A DNA stretch of 28,831 bases from M55B174 sp964618065 (GTDB taxonomy: Bacteria; Patescibacteriota; Minisyncoccia; CAIUEV01; JAHKAQ01), in NCBI GenBank assembly GCA_964618065.1, contig CAZTZK010000041.1, positions 1-28,831 of the forward strand, in the 5' to 3' direction. Under the pieces are notes generated by a model, which did not search any database, had not been told where the DNA came from, and saw nothing but the letters and a program-made list of their open reading frames with translations. The first letter of the stretch is position 1. Every line of letters starts with the position of its first letter. Both the position numbers and the translations under genes were made by a program. This document shows positions 7,187-14,459 of this stretch, one piece after another.

Positions 7187-8143
7187 CTATTCTGCCAGTT
7201 CAATTATATTAGCCGAGATTGATGGTAGAGAGACCGTTGCCCCCAGAACTGTTTCATAAGATTCTTCTCCTTCTACTGTGCCCCAAAATTTGATGATGTC
7301 ATCTTCTAATACTTTATCAGCATCTAAATCAAGGTTGAAAACTAAAACGGTGTCATCCCAAATGCCATAAGAACCTTTCGTTATATCAACTCTCATTGAT
7401 GAAAAAGCTTTGCCGTCTCCGATAACCTGAGTTACTTCTCCTATATAATAAACCTTCTCTCCCTCGTATTTTTCAATATTCCTGAAAAGTTCTTTATAGG
7501 GAATTGTCTTGGCTTCGGCTTTCAAATCAGCATTCAATTCTTCCTGGGTAACCTTTCTTAAAATTGCCAAGGTTTTTTCTGCCTGTTCGTCTCCTTTCTT
7601 TGCAATAATGTTAAATACATTTCCACCTTTTGCTAGATCAACTTTCAAATTGAATTTTCCCTCTGAATCAACAACCACATCTTCCCCTCCACCATCGGAA
7701 TCTTCGCTAGTGATATTAGCCGTTATATTACTAATGTTAACCGCCACATCAGGAGATACAACCCTTCCTATTATTTCATAACTGTCCACTGTGACTTCAA
7801 TGCTTTCTTCTTCGGGCTGTGTAATATTCAGCTTTATTACATCCTTTTTGGGGAAAGGTTGTAAAGGTTGTTTTTCTCCCTTATTTGCTTGCTTATTTTC
7901 TGATTGTAGCCTTGCTGATTGATTGTTATCTAAATTTGCTATTACAAACATCAAACCAAAGAAAATAGTAATCGCTATTTTTATTCCTTTATGCCATTTA
8001 GTCCCTGTCCATACAAAAATAGGGAAGCCAATGGGGAAACAGAAAATAATAAATAAGATCCCCCACCACTTTTTGTACCACTCTCTTTTTGGTTGTGGCG
8101 GTTTGGTAGTTGCAGGAGGCAATTGTTGTTTTTTCTCACTCAT
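7187..8143 (-). CDS. Membrane-anchored protein with Ig-like and OB-like domains
   Basis: This 318-residue protein begins with a proline-rich cytoplasmic tail. Two hydrophobic helices follow, at about 27-45 (WGILFIIFCFPIGFPIFVW) and 53-70, then a polar linker. Residues about 115-195 resemble a bacterial Ig-like fold of the glucodextranase-B type: a RVVSPDVAVNISN strand, VVVDSEGKFNLKVDL, then a G-N-F-NI segment. Residues about 215-316 (YKELFRNIEKYEGEKVYYIGEV onward) look like a small beta-barrel similar to tRNA_anti/OB-type domains of exported proteins. A Shine-Dalgarno-like AGGA lies a few bases before the ATG. No enzyme motif is visible. It could be a surface or envelope-stress component, or an island-encoded membrane sensor. 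The domain calls are by pattern only. Confidence 0.6.
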   Translation of the reverse strand: MSEKKQQLPPATTKPPQPKREWYKKWWGILFIIFCFPIGFPIFVWTGTKWHKGIKIAITIFFGLMFVIANLDNNQSARLQSENKQANKGEKQPLQPFPKKDVIKLNITQPEEESIEVTVDSYEIIGRVVSPDVAVNISNITANITSEDSDGGGEDVVVDSEGKFNLKVDLAKGGNVFNIIAKKGDEQAEKTLAILRKVTQEELNADLKAEAKTIPYKELFRNIEKYEGEKVYYIGEVTQVIGDGKAFSSMRVDITKGSYGIWDDTVLVFNLDLDADKVLEDDIIKFWGTVEGEESYETVLGATVSLPSISANIIELAE

Positions 8144-8226
8144 GTTCCTAAATTAATTATTAGCTATTTATTTAAAATAAGTTTCTGCTTTTTAAAAATT
8201 ACTCATTATTTCATAAAAATCACAAA

Positions 8227-8360
8227 GAGACAACTCCTACTCAGCTCGGCAAGCTAGCTAGGGTATAGCGAGTTGCGTCAATGCCTTTCGAGAGTTGCCT
8301 CTCTATAAACGCAACTTGCCGGATCAGACTCTGACCCTTTTATACCCTAGCTAGTTTTTT
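8227..8360 (+). ncRNA. Large structured element, possible non-coding RNA or MITE-like repeat
   Basis: In a 310-nt gap between two minus-strand genes, bases 8254-8267 pair perfectly with 8341-8354 (14 bp, extendable to 17 with 8251-8253/8355-8357). Inside, 8268-8278 pairs with 8309-8319 (11 bp, one G-U). Within that lies a small hairpin, GAGAG TTGC CTCTC (8290-8303), and beside it TCAG ACT CTGA (8324-8334). A run of six T follows the outer stem on the plus strand, so a plus-strand transcript would end like a terminated RNA. Upstream bases 8247-8253 (CGGCAAG) can instead pair with 8315-8321, and 8227-8236 with 8292-8303, giving competing folds. The near-perfect outer arms could also be the terminal inverted repeats of a tiny transposable element. 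No promoter is obvious. Confidence 0.45.
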
Positions 8361-8421
8361 ACGCTTTAATACTAGTTTTTTAAAAGCCCCTAGTCAAATA
8401 ATTAGATTATCAGCCCTATAC

Positions 8422-8446
8422 AAAAACGGGTCCTGAAGGACCCGTT
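8422..8446 (-). terminator. Rho-independent terminator of the HTH gene
   Basis: A perfect 9-bp stem, AACGGGTCC (8425-8433) with GGACCCGTT (8438-8446), and a 4-nt loop. It is followed on the minus strand by a T run and lies 7 nt after the stop of the HTH gene at 8454. Confidence 0.9.
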
Positions 8447-8453
8447 CTGTGCC

Positions 8454-8819
8454 TTAATTACTATCGAATACTTTATTAATACCCGTCAACCACATTTGAT
8501 ACTTTTGATTCTCGTGTATCACTTTTAGTGCTCCAACCTTAGCACTTGAGTTATCAGCATTGTGGAATGCCTCCCACGCTTTCGACTCCGCGAATCTAAG
8601 TTTTGCAGTCACTTCATCTCTCACCACTCCCAGATCATCATTTTTTGCTTTCTTCCACCTTTTGTAAACTACTTTCTTGTATTTAACTACTGTTGGTATT
8701 GATATTTCCAGCTTTCTTGCAATTATTCCAGAGCTTTGGACACCCTTCAGCAAAAGTTTCTCTACCTTGAATATCCTCTCCTCCCGCTCCTCCAGTGTAG
8801 CTTTATGAATCTTTTTCAT
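8454..8819 (-). CDS. HTH protein resembling phage terminase small subunits
   Basis: This 121-residue, strongly charged helical protein starts with a long helix (KATLEEREERIFKVEKLLLK). A helix-turn-helix follows at about residues 27-55 (GVQSSGIIARKLEISIPTVV, then KYKKVVYKRW). A helical tail (EVTAKLRFAESKAWEAFHNA and later ALKVIHENQKYQMWL) completes it. HTH plus a tail of this type is seen in small terminase subunits and related phage-derived DNA-binding proteins. No large terminase, portal or capsid gene is present, so here it is either a leftover of a mobile element or a stand-alone regulator. It has its own terminator, and an inverted repeat begins 24 nt upstream of the start, where a self-regulating protein could bind. 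The start ATG has no clear Shine-Dalgarno sequence. Confidence 0.6.
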   Translation of the reverse strand: MKKIHKATLEEREERIFKVEKLLLKGVQSSGIIARKLEISIPTVVKYKKVVYKRWKKAKNDDLGVVRDEVTAKLRFAESKAWEAFHNADNSSAKVGALKVIHENQKYQMWLTGINKVFDSN

Positions 8820-8842
8820 GACTAATTATTAAAGGAACTCTC

Positions 8843-8902
8843 CATGTCTAGCAGCTAGACATGAACATCCACTTATCCTTCCAAACTAAGTCTTTAGACT
8901 TT
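8843..8902. promoter_or_regulatory. Pair of inverted repeats upstream of the HTH gene
   Basis: A perfect 9-bp inverted repeat with a 3-nt spacer, CATGTCTAG CAG CTAGACATG, lies at 8843-8863. A second, shorter one, AAGTCT TT AGACTT, lies at 8889-8902. Both share the core GTCT/AGAC. Two related dyads just upstream of a gene for a DNA-binding protein suggest an operator, though they could also be RNA hairpins in a leader. Confidence 0.4.
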
Positions 8903-9033
8903 AACTTATATCCTTCATCCTTTTACTTTCGACCGCTTTAATTATAGTTCCTTATCTTTATTTTTGGAAGGTGGGACCAAGATCATTAAGCTATAGTTAA
9001 TAATATCCTATGGTTTCAATCCCCTTGGGTAAT

Positions 9034-10512
9034 CTACATAGAGGTTTCTTTTACTTCATCTGAAGGTTTTCTAGATGCCTTGGACTGAAAATAGTCTACA
9101 AAATTATTAATAATTTTATCTAGCTTTTCCTTTTGTGTCTCTTTTATTTTCCCGCTTCTGCTGAAGATCCCTTCGATAGCTAGCTTTCCCCTCTTCCCTT
9201 CATCTTTATCCTTACATCTTCCATTTTTTTTCAATTTCTGATATGGCTTGTCTCTTATATCGTCTACTGGCAACTTCTCTATATGATACTTTTCAAATTT
9301 TCTTTTGCATTTCTTATATGTCTTTCCTTTATTCCCGTCAAATAAAGCTCCCGCTTTTTCAAAACCAAGACTTTCAGCTAACTCGAGTAAATTTTTTATT
9401 TGGTCTGCCCCCCCACAACCATAGCCGAAAAATTCAAAATTAATTTCTTCCTTTTCTTCTGTTTCCTTTTCTTCCATATAGCTCCTCAATAAACCAACAT
9501 CTTCAGGCCCCTCAACAAAGACAATATTTACTGCAAAAAATACTTCTTTTGCGACATGGTCAAAAAAGTAAGGTTTTTGATAATCCTTAATGCTATTTCT
9601 AAACTTACCTAAGATTGAACTCTTAGTAACGTCCGCTATGCACTCCCCTTCTGGATTTTTATGGAATCTCACCAAGTTACCCCCATTTAAAAAATCGCCC
9701 ATGTTAACAAAATACGGAGAATGGGTAGATATAATAATCTGCATATCTTTCGATTTCTCTGAGAAAACTTTAGCCAGCTCCTTTTGTGCCTGGGGATGTA
9801 GTGATAATTCTGGTTCATCAATTATTATAATATTTTCCTTTCTGCTTGATTGCGTTAAGTAAGCTGCAATTTTAAATAAAGATAACAGACCTTCACCAGT
9901 AAAGCTTATGGTATGTTCAGCACCACTTATTGTCTTGTATTTTATTTTATCACCGTCGTCTATGTTTCTTGAAACACGCCAATCCCCAAAATCTGGAATA
10001 ACTCTTTTAATTATTCTATCAAAATCTTTTTTAAGGGACCCATCTTTACAAATCGAGGCCAATAAACTTGCAAGCCTGGCATCAATCCCATGTCTTTCCT
10101 TTAAATAATTTCTTTGGTAATCTCTGGTAAGATCTTTGAATGCCAAACTATAGCTTTGAACGTTTTGATTCCAACTTCTCCTACAAGGAACAATTACGAT
10201 TTCTTTAATAGAATTTGGTTTTTCACTAATGCCCTCTAGACTGTCAATTATTATTTCCTCATCTTCTTGATCTTTCAATACTAGCTTAGGTTTATCTTTT
10301 ACGGAGTTCAGCTCATCCTCATAGAAGAGCTGACAATTCGTAAATTTTAATAACGCTTCTAGTAATGAAGTCTTGCCGGCATTATTTGGACCAACTAGGA
10401 TGGTAAGCCCACTTCCTTTCTTTTTATTAACCGGCGTCGCAAACTCCACAGTTGTTTTTTTGCAGAAACCCTTGTATCTCTGAACAGAAAGAGATTTGAT
10501 ATTATGTTGCAT
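9034..10512 (-). CDS. OLD-family ATPase/TOPRIM nuclease
   Basis: The product joins an ABC/SMC-type ATPase to a TOPRIM nuclease domain, the architecture of OLD (overcoming lysogenization defect) proteins. With residues counted from the longer TTG start at 10548: Walker A GPNNAGKTS at 53-61, signature-like FTGEGLLSL at 216-224, Walker B IIIIDEP at 240-246 with SLHPQAQ after it, and the STHS switch at 274-277. TOPRIM follows with FVEGPEDV (E346), a GCGGADQIKNLLEL segment and LFDGNKG (D404). Such enzymes cut DNA in anti-phage defence. No gajB-type UvrD helicase and no retron gene is adjacent, so it resembles stand-alone class 1 OLD. I prefer the ATG at 10510-10512 because MQHNIKSLSVQRYKGF matches the usual N-terminus and a TATAAT box lies only about 13 nt before the TTG. 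It is the island gene nearest the right attachment repeat. Confidence 0.88.
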   Translation of the reverse strand: MQHNIKSLSVQRYKGFCKKTTVEFATPVNKKKGSGLTILVGPNNAGKTSLLEALLKFTNCQLFYEDELNSVKDKPKLVLKDQEDEEIIIDSLEGISEKPNSIKEIVIVPCRRSWNQNVQSYSLAFKDLTRDYQRNYLKERHGIDARLASLLASICKDGSLKKDFDRIIKRVIPDFGDWRVSRNIDDGDKIKYKTISGAEHTISFTGEGLLSLFKIAAYLTQSSRKENIIIIDEPELSLHPQAQKELAKVFSEKSKDMQIIISTHSPYFVNMGDFLNGGNLVRFHKNPEGECIADVTKSSILGKFRNSIKDYQKPYFFDHVAKEVFFAVNIVFVEGPEDVGLLRSYMEEKETEEKEEINFEFFGYGCGGADQIKNLLELAESLGFEKAGALFDGNKGKTYKKCKRKFEKYHIEKLPVDDIRDKPYQKLKKNGRCKDKDEGKRGKLAIEGIFSRSGKIKETQKEKLDKIINNFVDYFQSKASRKPSDEVKETSM

Positions 10513-10679
10513 TCCAAAATTTATTTTGATTACTGTATCTACCCACAATTCCTTTTTTAAATTATAATATCTAAGAAATAAAGCAAATCATTATTTATGC
10601 TTGTTTTTTATCCTTAATTAATTCTTTAAAATATTCCATTAGTTGGTTCCAATAACATAATATTAGAGCTACAAATTTA

Positions 10680-10738
10680 GGGTTCACCCGGCATCCGCCG
10701 GGTGCCCCGCGAATGCGGGGCAATTCCCCTTAGGGCTA
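10680..10738 (+). pseudogene. tRNA-Glu 3'-end remnant with T-loop insertion
   Basis: Bases 10680-10685 (GGGTTC) match the T-stem end and T-loop start of the intact tRNA-Glu, and 10723-10738 match the rest of the T loop, the T stem and the 3' acceptor strand exactly. They are separated by a 36-nt double hairpin. Just upstream, GAGCTACAAAT at about 10666 resembles the sequence following the intact tRNA, hinting at a further partial copy. This remnant is the far-side counterpart of the intact tRNA and marks the right end of the island. Confidence 0.75.
10686..10721 (+). repeat. Double-hairpin element in a T loop (copy 3)
   Basis: Two adjacent 18-nt hairpins, each with a 7-bp stem and 4-nt loop: ACCCGGC ATCC GCCGGGT (10686-10703) and GCCCCGC GAAT GCGGGGC (10704-10721). 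The insertion lies in the T loop after TTC. It is very GC-rich in an AT-rich spacer. The stem and loop sizes differ from the 6-3-6 elements in the anticodon-loop copies, but the two-hairpin plan is the same. Confidence 0.75.
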
Positions 10739-10741
10739 CAA
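10723..10741 (+). repeat. Putative right attachment repeat
   Basis: This is an exact 19-bp copy of 824-842 in the same orientation. The base before it (A instead of G) and the base after it differ, so the repeat has clean ends apart from the adjoining double-hairpin insertion. Confidence 0.65.
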
Positions 10742-10759
10742 GAAATAAATCTGTAACCA

Positions 10760-10799
10760 AAAAAAATAATTACGTAATTAATTACGTAATTATTTTTTT
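10760..10799. repeat. Perfect 40-bp palindrome
   Basis: Bases 10760-10779 are exactly the reverse complement of 10780-10799, with no spacer. The inner part has two TACGTA cores and the outer part runs of A and T. As RNA it gives a long hairpin flanked by A and T tracts on both strands, so it could be a bidirectional terminator. As DNA it is a symmetric protein-binding or cruciform-forming site. It lies 18 nt outside the right attachment repeat. Confidence 0.7.
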
Positions 10800-10903
10800 G
10801 AGGCCGGCTTGAAATTGGATTGCTTACTGAAAATAATATTCTCCAAACAAGAGAAATAATCTCGACAAATATTAAACGATTCTACAGTTCTACAGTTTAT
10901 TTT

Positions 10904-11062
10904 CTACGGCTCATAAAAATATGGAGCTCCATATTTAGAAACATAACAGTCTTTCTCCTGGGGAGAAATACTATCCCACCAATACTCAATATCCCCGTTA
11001 GGATGAGTCCAGGAATCACAATTAAAACTATCTTCTGTTGCTGAAGAATTAGAAGAATTTGT
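10904..11062 (-). pseudogene. Orphan C-terminal coding remnant (52 codons, no start)
   Basis: Right after the exported beta-helix gene, the minus strand carries an open stretch without a start codon. It is preceded by TGA at 11063-11065 and ends in TAG at 10904-10906. The peptide is rich in Trp, Tyr and Cys (NCDSWTHPNGDIEYWWDSIS, then EKDCYVSKYGAPYFYEP), a composition chance does not give in such AT-rich DNA. It looks like the last domain of an exported protein that lost its front part, or an original extension of the beta-helix gene cut off by a stop and frame change. I do not recognise the family. Confidence 0.4.
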
Positions 11063-11074
11063 TCAATTTAATTG

Positions 11075-12532
11075 TTATTTGAAGAAATTAGTTATCCAGC
11101 CCCAAAGACTAAAAATATCAATCTGATTATTAAAAGCATCTCTTTTCTCTTCTAGAATTTCCTTCTCTTTTTCTATTCTCTCTTGAATTGTTGTATACTC
11201 ATCTGCTTCCAAAAATATTTCTTCAGTGATTTTTTCAGCTTGAAGTAACTGCTCTTCTTTTGAATTAAGATTCAAGCGGAAACTATTGATGTGGGAAGAA
11301 TTTAAACCAAAGAAAAATATTTTCACACTATTTTCTTTGTTAATCTCTTCAATATTTCTTTCCAAGTTGGCATTAATAATATTTTGGTTAGCTAAAACAA
11401 GATGAACTGAATTCAATTTTTCTTCCTTTATTTTTCTTTCGGCCTCTTCTTCTCTCTTAATCCTTTCTTGTTCTTCTAAATTTAATTCCGGTTCAATTGC
11501 TTCTATATCTTTTTCTTCTGCTTCTTCATAACCTTCTTCTTCAATTGTATTATCAATTTCTTCCTCTTCATCAACAGCTTCAATCATTTTACAATAATCA
11601 TTGATAGACTTAATTTTATTAGCGTTAATATCGTTACTTTCTAACTCAATTGAATCTCGCCAATAAGAATTACCGGGGGACCCCCCTTGAGGCTTGTTGC
11701 AATCCACACCGTATTTTTTGTTTTTCTCTAGTTTATTGACGGATATTTCTATTTGCCCTTTCTTTTCATGCTCAGGATAGAATTGGGTAGCAATACCACT
11801 AGAACCATTATGCTTTATTTCATTCCCTATAATTTTTAAATCCGTACTTCCTACGAGAAGCTCTATCCCGCTTTCCCCGTTGTCTACAATAATATTGTTC
11901 TTAACTATTCCTGTTAGCTTAGATCTTAAATCAACTCCCTCTTCATCATTATCCTTAACTTCGTTATCCTGGATTTCAATTTCTTTTCCTCTTTGAATAT
12001 AAAAACCCTTTCCATTTCCATTTTTTATTTTTGAATCGCTTACCTTAAGTTTCCCTCCTCCAGCTAAAGCTTCAATGCCGATTTTTTCAAAATCGCGAAT
12101 GGTACAATTTTTAATCTCTGCATCTGCATCTTTTTTAATTGTTACTACAGAATAAGAACCTCTCGCAGTTATATCCTGAAGGAGGGTTTCATCTCCCATT
12201 ATAATTTTCCCGGAGATGATAACTCCATTTTCACTCTCTCCATAAATTTCAGTATAATCTCCTAACTCTAAATCTTCTTTATACTTACCGTTTTCAACAA
12301 AAATAGAATTAGTTTTCTTCTTGACTTCTTCTAGAGCTTCTCCGATAGTTTTAAAAGGTTTTTTCTCGCTTCCATCACCACTTTTTGCAACCGAAGCATC
12401 TACATAAAAATTATAACTTTTTGCCTCAAGTGAAAAAGAAATTGAGAAAAGGAGCAAAAACCCTATAAAAAAAATAGATAGCCTTTTTTTAGTAATAAAT
12501 CCCACCATATAATTCTTGATCATACTAATCAT
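11075..12532 (-). CDS. Exported right-handed beta-helix protein with acidic linker
   Basis: This 485-residue protein has an N-terminal signal peptide (basic KKR, hydrophobic FFIGFLLLFSISFSL, likely cleavage near EA-KS at about 37). Then comes SYNFYVDASVAKSGDGSEKK, PFKTIGEALEEV and a series of short beta-helix coils at about 70-300 (repeated patterns such as NCTIRDFEKIGIEAL, NEVKDNDEEGVDLRS, NEIKHNGSSGIATQ). These are features of DUF1565/parallel beta-helix proteins related to polysaccharide-active enzymes. About 320-370 is a Glu-rich linker, followed by a helical region, probably coiled coil, and an aromatic tail ending SLWGWITNFFK that could associate with membrane. It is likely cell-surface or periplasmic, with a binding or carbohydrate role. 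No catalytic residues can be assigned. The gene lies outside the island. Confidence 0.75.
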   Translation of the reverse strand: MISMIKNYMVGFITKKRLSIFFIGFLLLFSISFSLEAKSYNFYVDASVAKSGDGSEKKPFKTIGEALEEVKKKTNSIFVENGKYKEDLELGDYTEIYGESENGVIISGKIIMGDETLLQDITARGSYSVVTIKKDADAEIKNCTIRDFEKIGIEALAGGGKLKVSDSKIKNGNGKGFYIQRGKEIEIQDNEVKDNDEEGVDLRSKLTGIVKNNIIVDNGESGIELLVGSTDLKIIGNEIKHNGSSGIATQFYPEHEKKGQIEISVNKLEKNKKYGVDCNKPQGGSPGNSYWRDSIELESNDINANKIKSINDYCKMIEAVDEEEEIDNTIEEEGYEEAEEKDIEAIEPELNLEEQERIKREEEAERKIKEEKLNSVHLVLANQNIINANLERNIEEINKENSVKIFFFGLNSSHINSFRLNLNSKEEQLLQAEKITEEIFLEADEYTTIQERIEKEKEILEEKRDAFNNQIDIFSLWGWITNFFK

Positions 12533-12570
12533 TAAAAAATTTAAAGATTAATAATTTAAACATAGAATAA

Positions 12571-12597
12571 AGATGTACTATTGACAAGAGTACATCT
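12571..12597 (-). terminator. Probable terminator downstream of typA
   Basis: A perfect 9-bp inverted repeat (AGATGTACT at 12571-12579, AGTACATCT at 12589-12597) with a 9-nt loop, about 50 nt after the typA stop. The following tract on the minus strand is only moderately T-rich, while the plus strand has AAAAAA, so termination may be weak. Confidence 0.5.
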
Positions 12598-12647
12598 AAA
12601 AAACTCAGCAATAATTCTTATAGGATAAATATAATAACTAAATTATT

Positions 12648-14429
12648 CTATTTTCTTTGGGATCTTATTCTATCTACTTTGGTTAAATATTTTTTTCTTA
12701 AACGAATATTTTTAGGAGTTATTTCTAAATATTCATCATCCCCCATTATCTCCAAGCCTCTTTCTATGTTTAATTTAATAGGAGGAGCCAATTGAATCGC
12801 CTCGTCAGAGCTGGAAGAACGAACATTGGTTAATTGCTTTCCTTTAATTGGATTAGCTTGAATATCATCACCCTTAGAGGTATTTCCGAAAACCATTCCT
12901 TCATAAACTTCTGTCCCGGGATCAATATACAAATCGCCTCTTTTCTGTAAATTATCCAGAGAAAAGCCCGAAGCTTTCCCATTATTTGTTGAAATCATTG
13001 ACCCCGTTCTTTTCCTCTGGATATTTCCAACAAAAGAACGGAATTCTAAAAAACGACTGCAGAATATACCTTCTCCTCTAGTATCCACAACGAATTGATT
13101 TCTGTAACCCAAAAGTCCTCTGGTGGGGATTACGAAAATAATCCTCATTGATTCTCCATGTTCTTTCATTTGAGATATTATGCCTTTTCTTTGCCCTAAT
13201 TTCTCAATTATCTTCCCTGCGTATTTTTTAGGAACATCAATTAAAGCTTCTTCAAAGGGTTCTAGCTTTTGACCATTTTCTTCTTTAATAATTACTTTTG
13301 GCTGAGAAACTTGTACTTCATAACCTTCTCTTCTCATATTTTCTAGAAGAATAGCAATATGTAATTCTCCTCTTCCAAAAACTTGATAAAATTCATTTTG
13401 AGAAAAATCTACTTTAAGGCCCACGTTTATTTCAAGTTCTTTCTCTAATCTTTCTTTAATTTGCAAGCCAGTTACAAATTCTCCATCCTGACCGGCAAAA
13501 GGAGAATCATTAACAAAAAAATCGAGAGAAATAGTCGGTTGCTCAATTTCAATATTGGGTAAAGCAATTTGTTTTTCCTCCTTGCAAATTGTATCTCCAA
13601 TATAAACTTCAGATAATCCCGAGATAATAGCTATATCTCCCGCTTGAGCTTTCTCCACTTCTACTCTCTGCATTCCTCTAAAAACAAAAAGTTTATTTAT
13701 TTTTCCCTTTAGAGTATTCCCATCTGTTTTTTTAATTATAATATTCTCTCCCGTTTTTATTTCCCCTTCATAAATTCGAGAAATCGCTAGGCGTCCCAAA
13801 AAATCATCATAGGCAAGATTAAAAGGCTGAGCTCTTAAAGAGATATCTTTATTTGTCTCAGCAGACTTTACTTCCTCTAGAATTACATCTAATAAGGGGA
13901 AAATATTCTTTGAATCATCTTGAAGATTTAGTTTAGCAATTCCTTCTTTAGCACTTGCGTAAACAGTTTTAAAATCAAGTTGTCCATCATTAGCTCCTAA
14001 ATCTAGAAAGAGTTCAAATATCATTTCTTCAACGGCAGCAATCCTAGCGTCTGCCTTATCTATTTTGTTAATTACTACAATTGGTTTGAAATTAAGCTCC
14101 AAAGCTTTTTTCAAAACAAATCTGGTTTGAGGCATTGGACCTTCTTTGGCATCTACTACTAAGATTACAGAATCAATTGCTCTTAAAACTCTTTCTACCT
14201 CTGAACTAAAATCAGTATGTCCGGGAGTATCCACGATATTTATTTTAGACTCTTTATATTCAAAGGAAGCATTTTTAGAATAGATAGTAATCCCACGCTC
14301 TTTTTCCAATACATCACTATCCATTGAAAAGTCTCCGGAAATAGTTCCAGTTTGTTTTAAGAGTTCATTAGTAATAGTCGTTTTCCCATGATCAACATGA
14401 GAAATAATAGCAATGTTTCTCGTTTCCAT
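12648..14429 (-). CDS. typA: Translational GTPase TypA/BipA
   Basis: This 593-residue ribosome-binding GTPase is close to the usual 600 or so. It begins METRNIAIISHVDHGKTT with G1 at 11-18, and has G2 ERGITI (44-49), G3 DTPGH (67-71) and G4 NKID (121-124). EF-G-like domains follow: the beta-barrel with GDIAIISGLSEVYIGDTI, the ferredoxin-like FGRGELHIAILLENMRREG segment and the TypA-specific C-terminal domain with KGKQLTNVRSSSSDEAIQLA. TypA assists ribosome assembly and growth under stress, including cold. The reading frame is open back to a TTG at 14558, but the added 43 residues cross a terminator hairpin and match no TypA N-terminus, so the ATG at 14427-14429 is chosen. No Shine-Dalgarno sequence precedes it. 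The family call is secure. Confidence 0.96.
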   Translation of the reverse strand: METRNIAIISHVDHGKTTITNELLKQTGTISGDFSMDSDVLEKERGITIYSKNASFEYKESKINIVDTPGHTDFSSEVERVLRAIDSVILVVDAKEGPMPQTRFVLKKALELNFKPIVVINKIDKADARIAAVEEMIFELFLDLGANDGQLDFKTVYASAKEGIAKLNLQDDSKNIFPLLDVILEEVKSAETNKDISLRAQPFNLAYDDFLGRLAISRIYEGEIKTGENIIIKKTDGNTLKGKINKLFVFRGMQRVEVEKAQAGDIAIISGLSEVYIGDTICKEEKQIALPNIEIEQPTISLDFFVNDSPFAGQDGEFVTGLQIKERLEKELEINVGLKVDFSQNEFYQVFGRGELHIAILLENMRREGYEVQVSQPKVIIKEENGQKLEPFEEALIDVPKKYAGKIIEKLGQRKGIISQMKEHGESMRIIFVIPTRGLLGYRNQFVVDTRGEGIFCSRFLEFRSFVGNIQRKRTGSMISTNNGKASGFSLDNLQKRGDLYIDPGTEVYEGMVFGNTSKGDDIQANPIKGKQLTNVRSSSSDEAIQLAPPIKLNIERGLEIMGDDEYLEITPKNIRLRKKYLTKVDRIRSQRK

Positions 14430-14436
14430 AAAAATT

Positions 14437-14459
14437 AAAAAACCCGAGGGAATCCCTCG
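14437..14459 (-). terminator. Terminator/attenuator 7 nt before the typA start
   Basis: On the minus strand CGAGGG (14459-14454) pairs with CCCTCG (14450-14445) across a 3-nt loop, followed by GG and six T. The T run ends 7 nt upstream of the typA ATG, so no promoter fits between them. typA transcription must pass this hairpin. That suggests attenuation, or use of the hairpin mainly to end the upstream exported-protein transcript, with read-through. Confidence 0.65.

Noticed and set aside
9012..9030. Sequence resembling a tRNA T arm or a CRISPR repeat (TTTCAATCCCCTTGGG)
   Set aside because: It occurs once, has no paired acceptor strand and no regularly spaced copies, so neither a tRNA remnant nor a CRISPR array is supported.
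843..10722. Search for a tyrosine or serine recombinase in the island
   Set aside because: No ORF shows the R-H-R-Y pattern or a resolvase-type N-terminal serine motif, so no integrase is reported.
10820..11044. 74-aa plus-strand ORF
   Set aside because: The minus strand of the same stretch has far more convincing coding character (the Trp/Tyr-rich remnant), and the plus peptide has no recognisable features.
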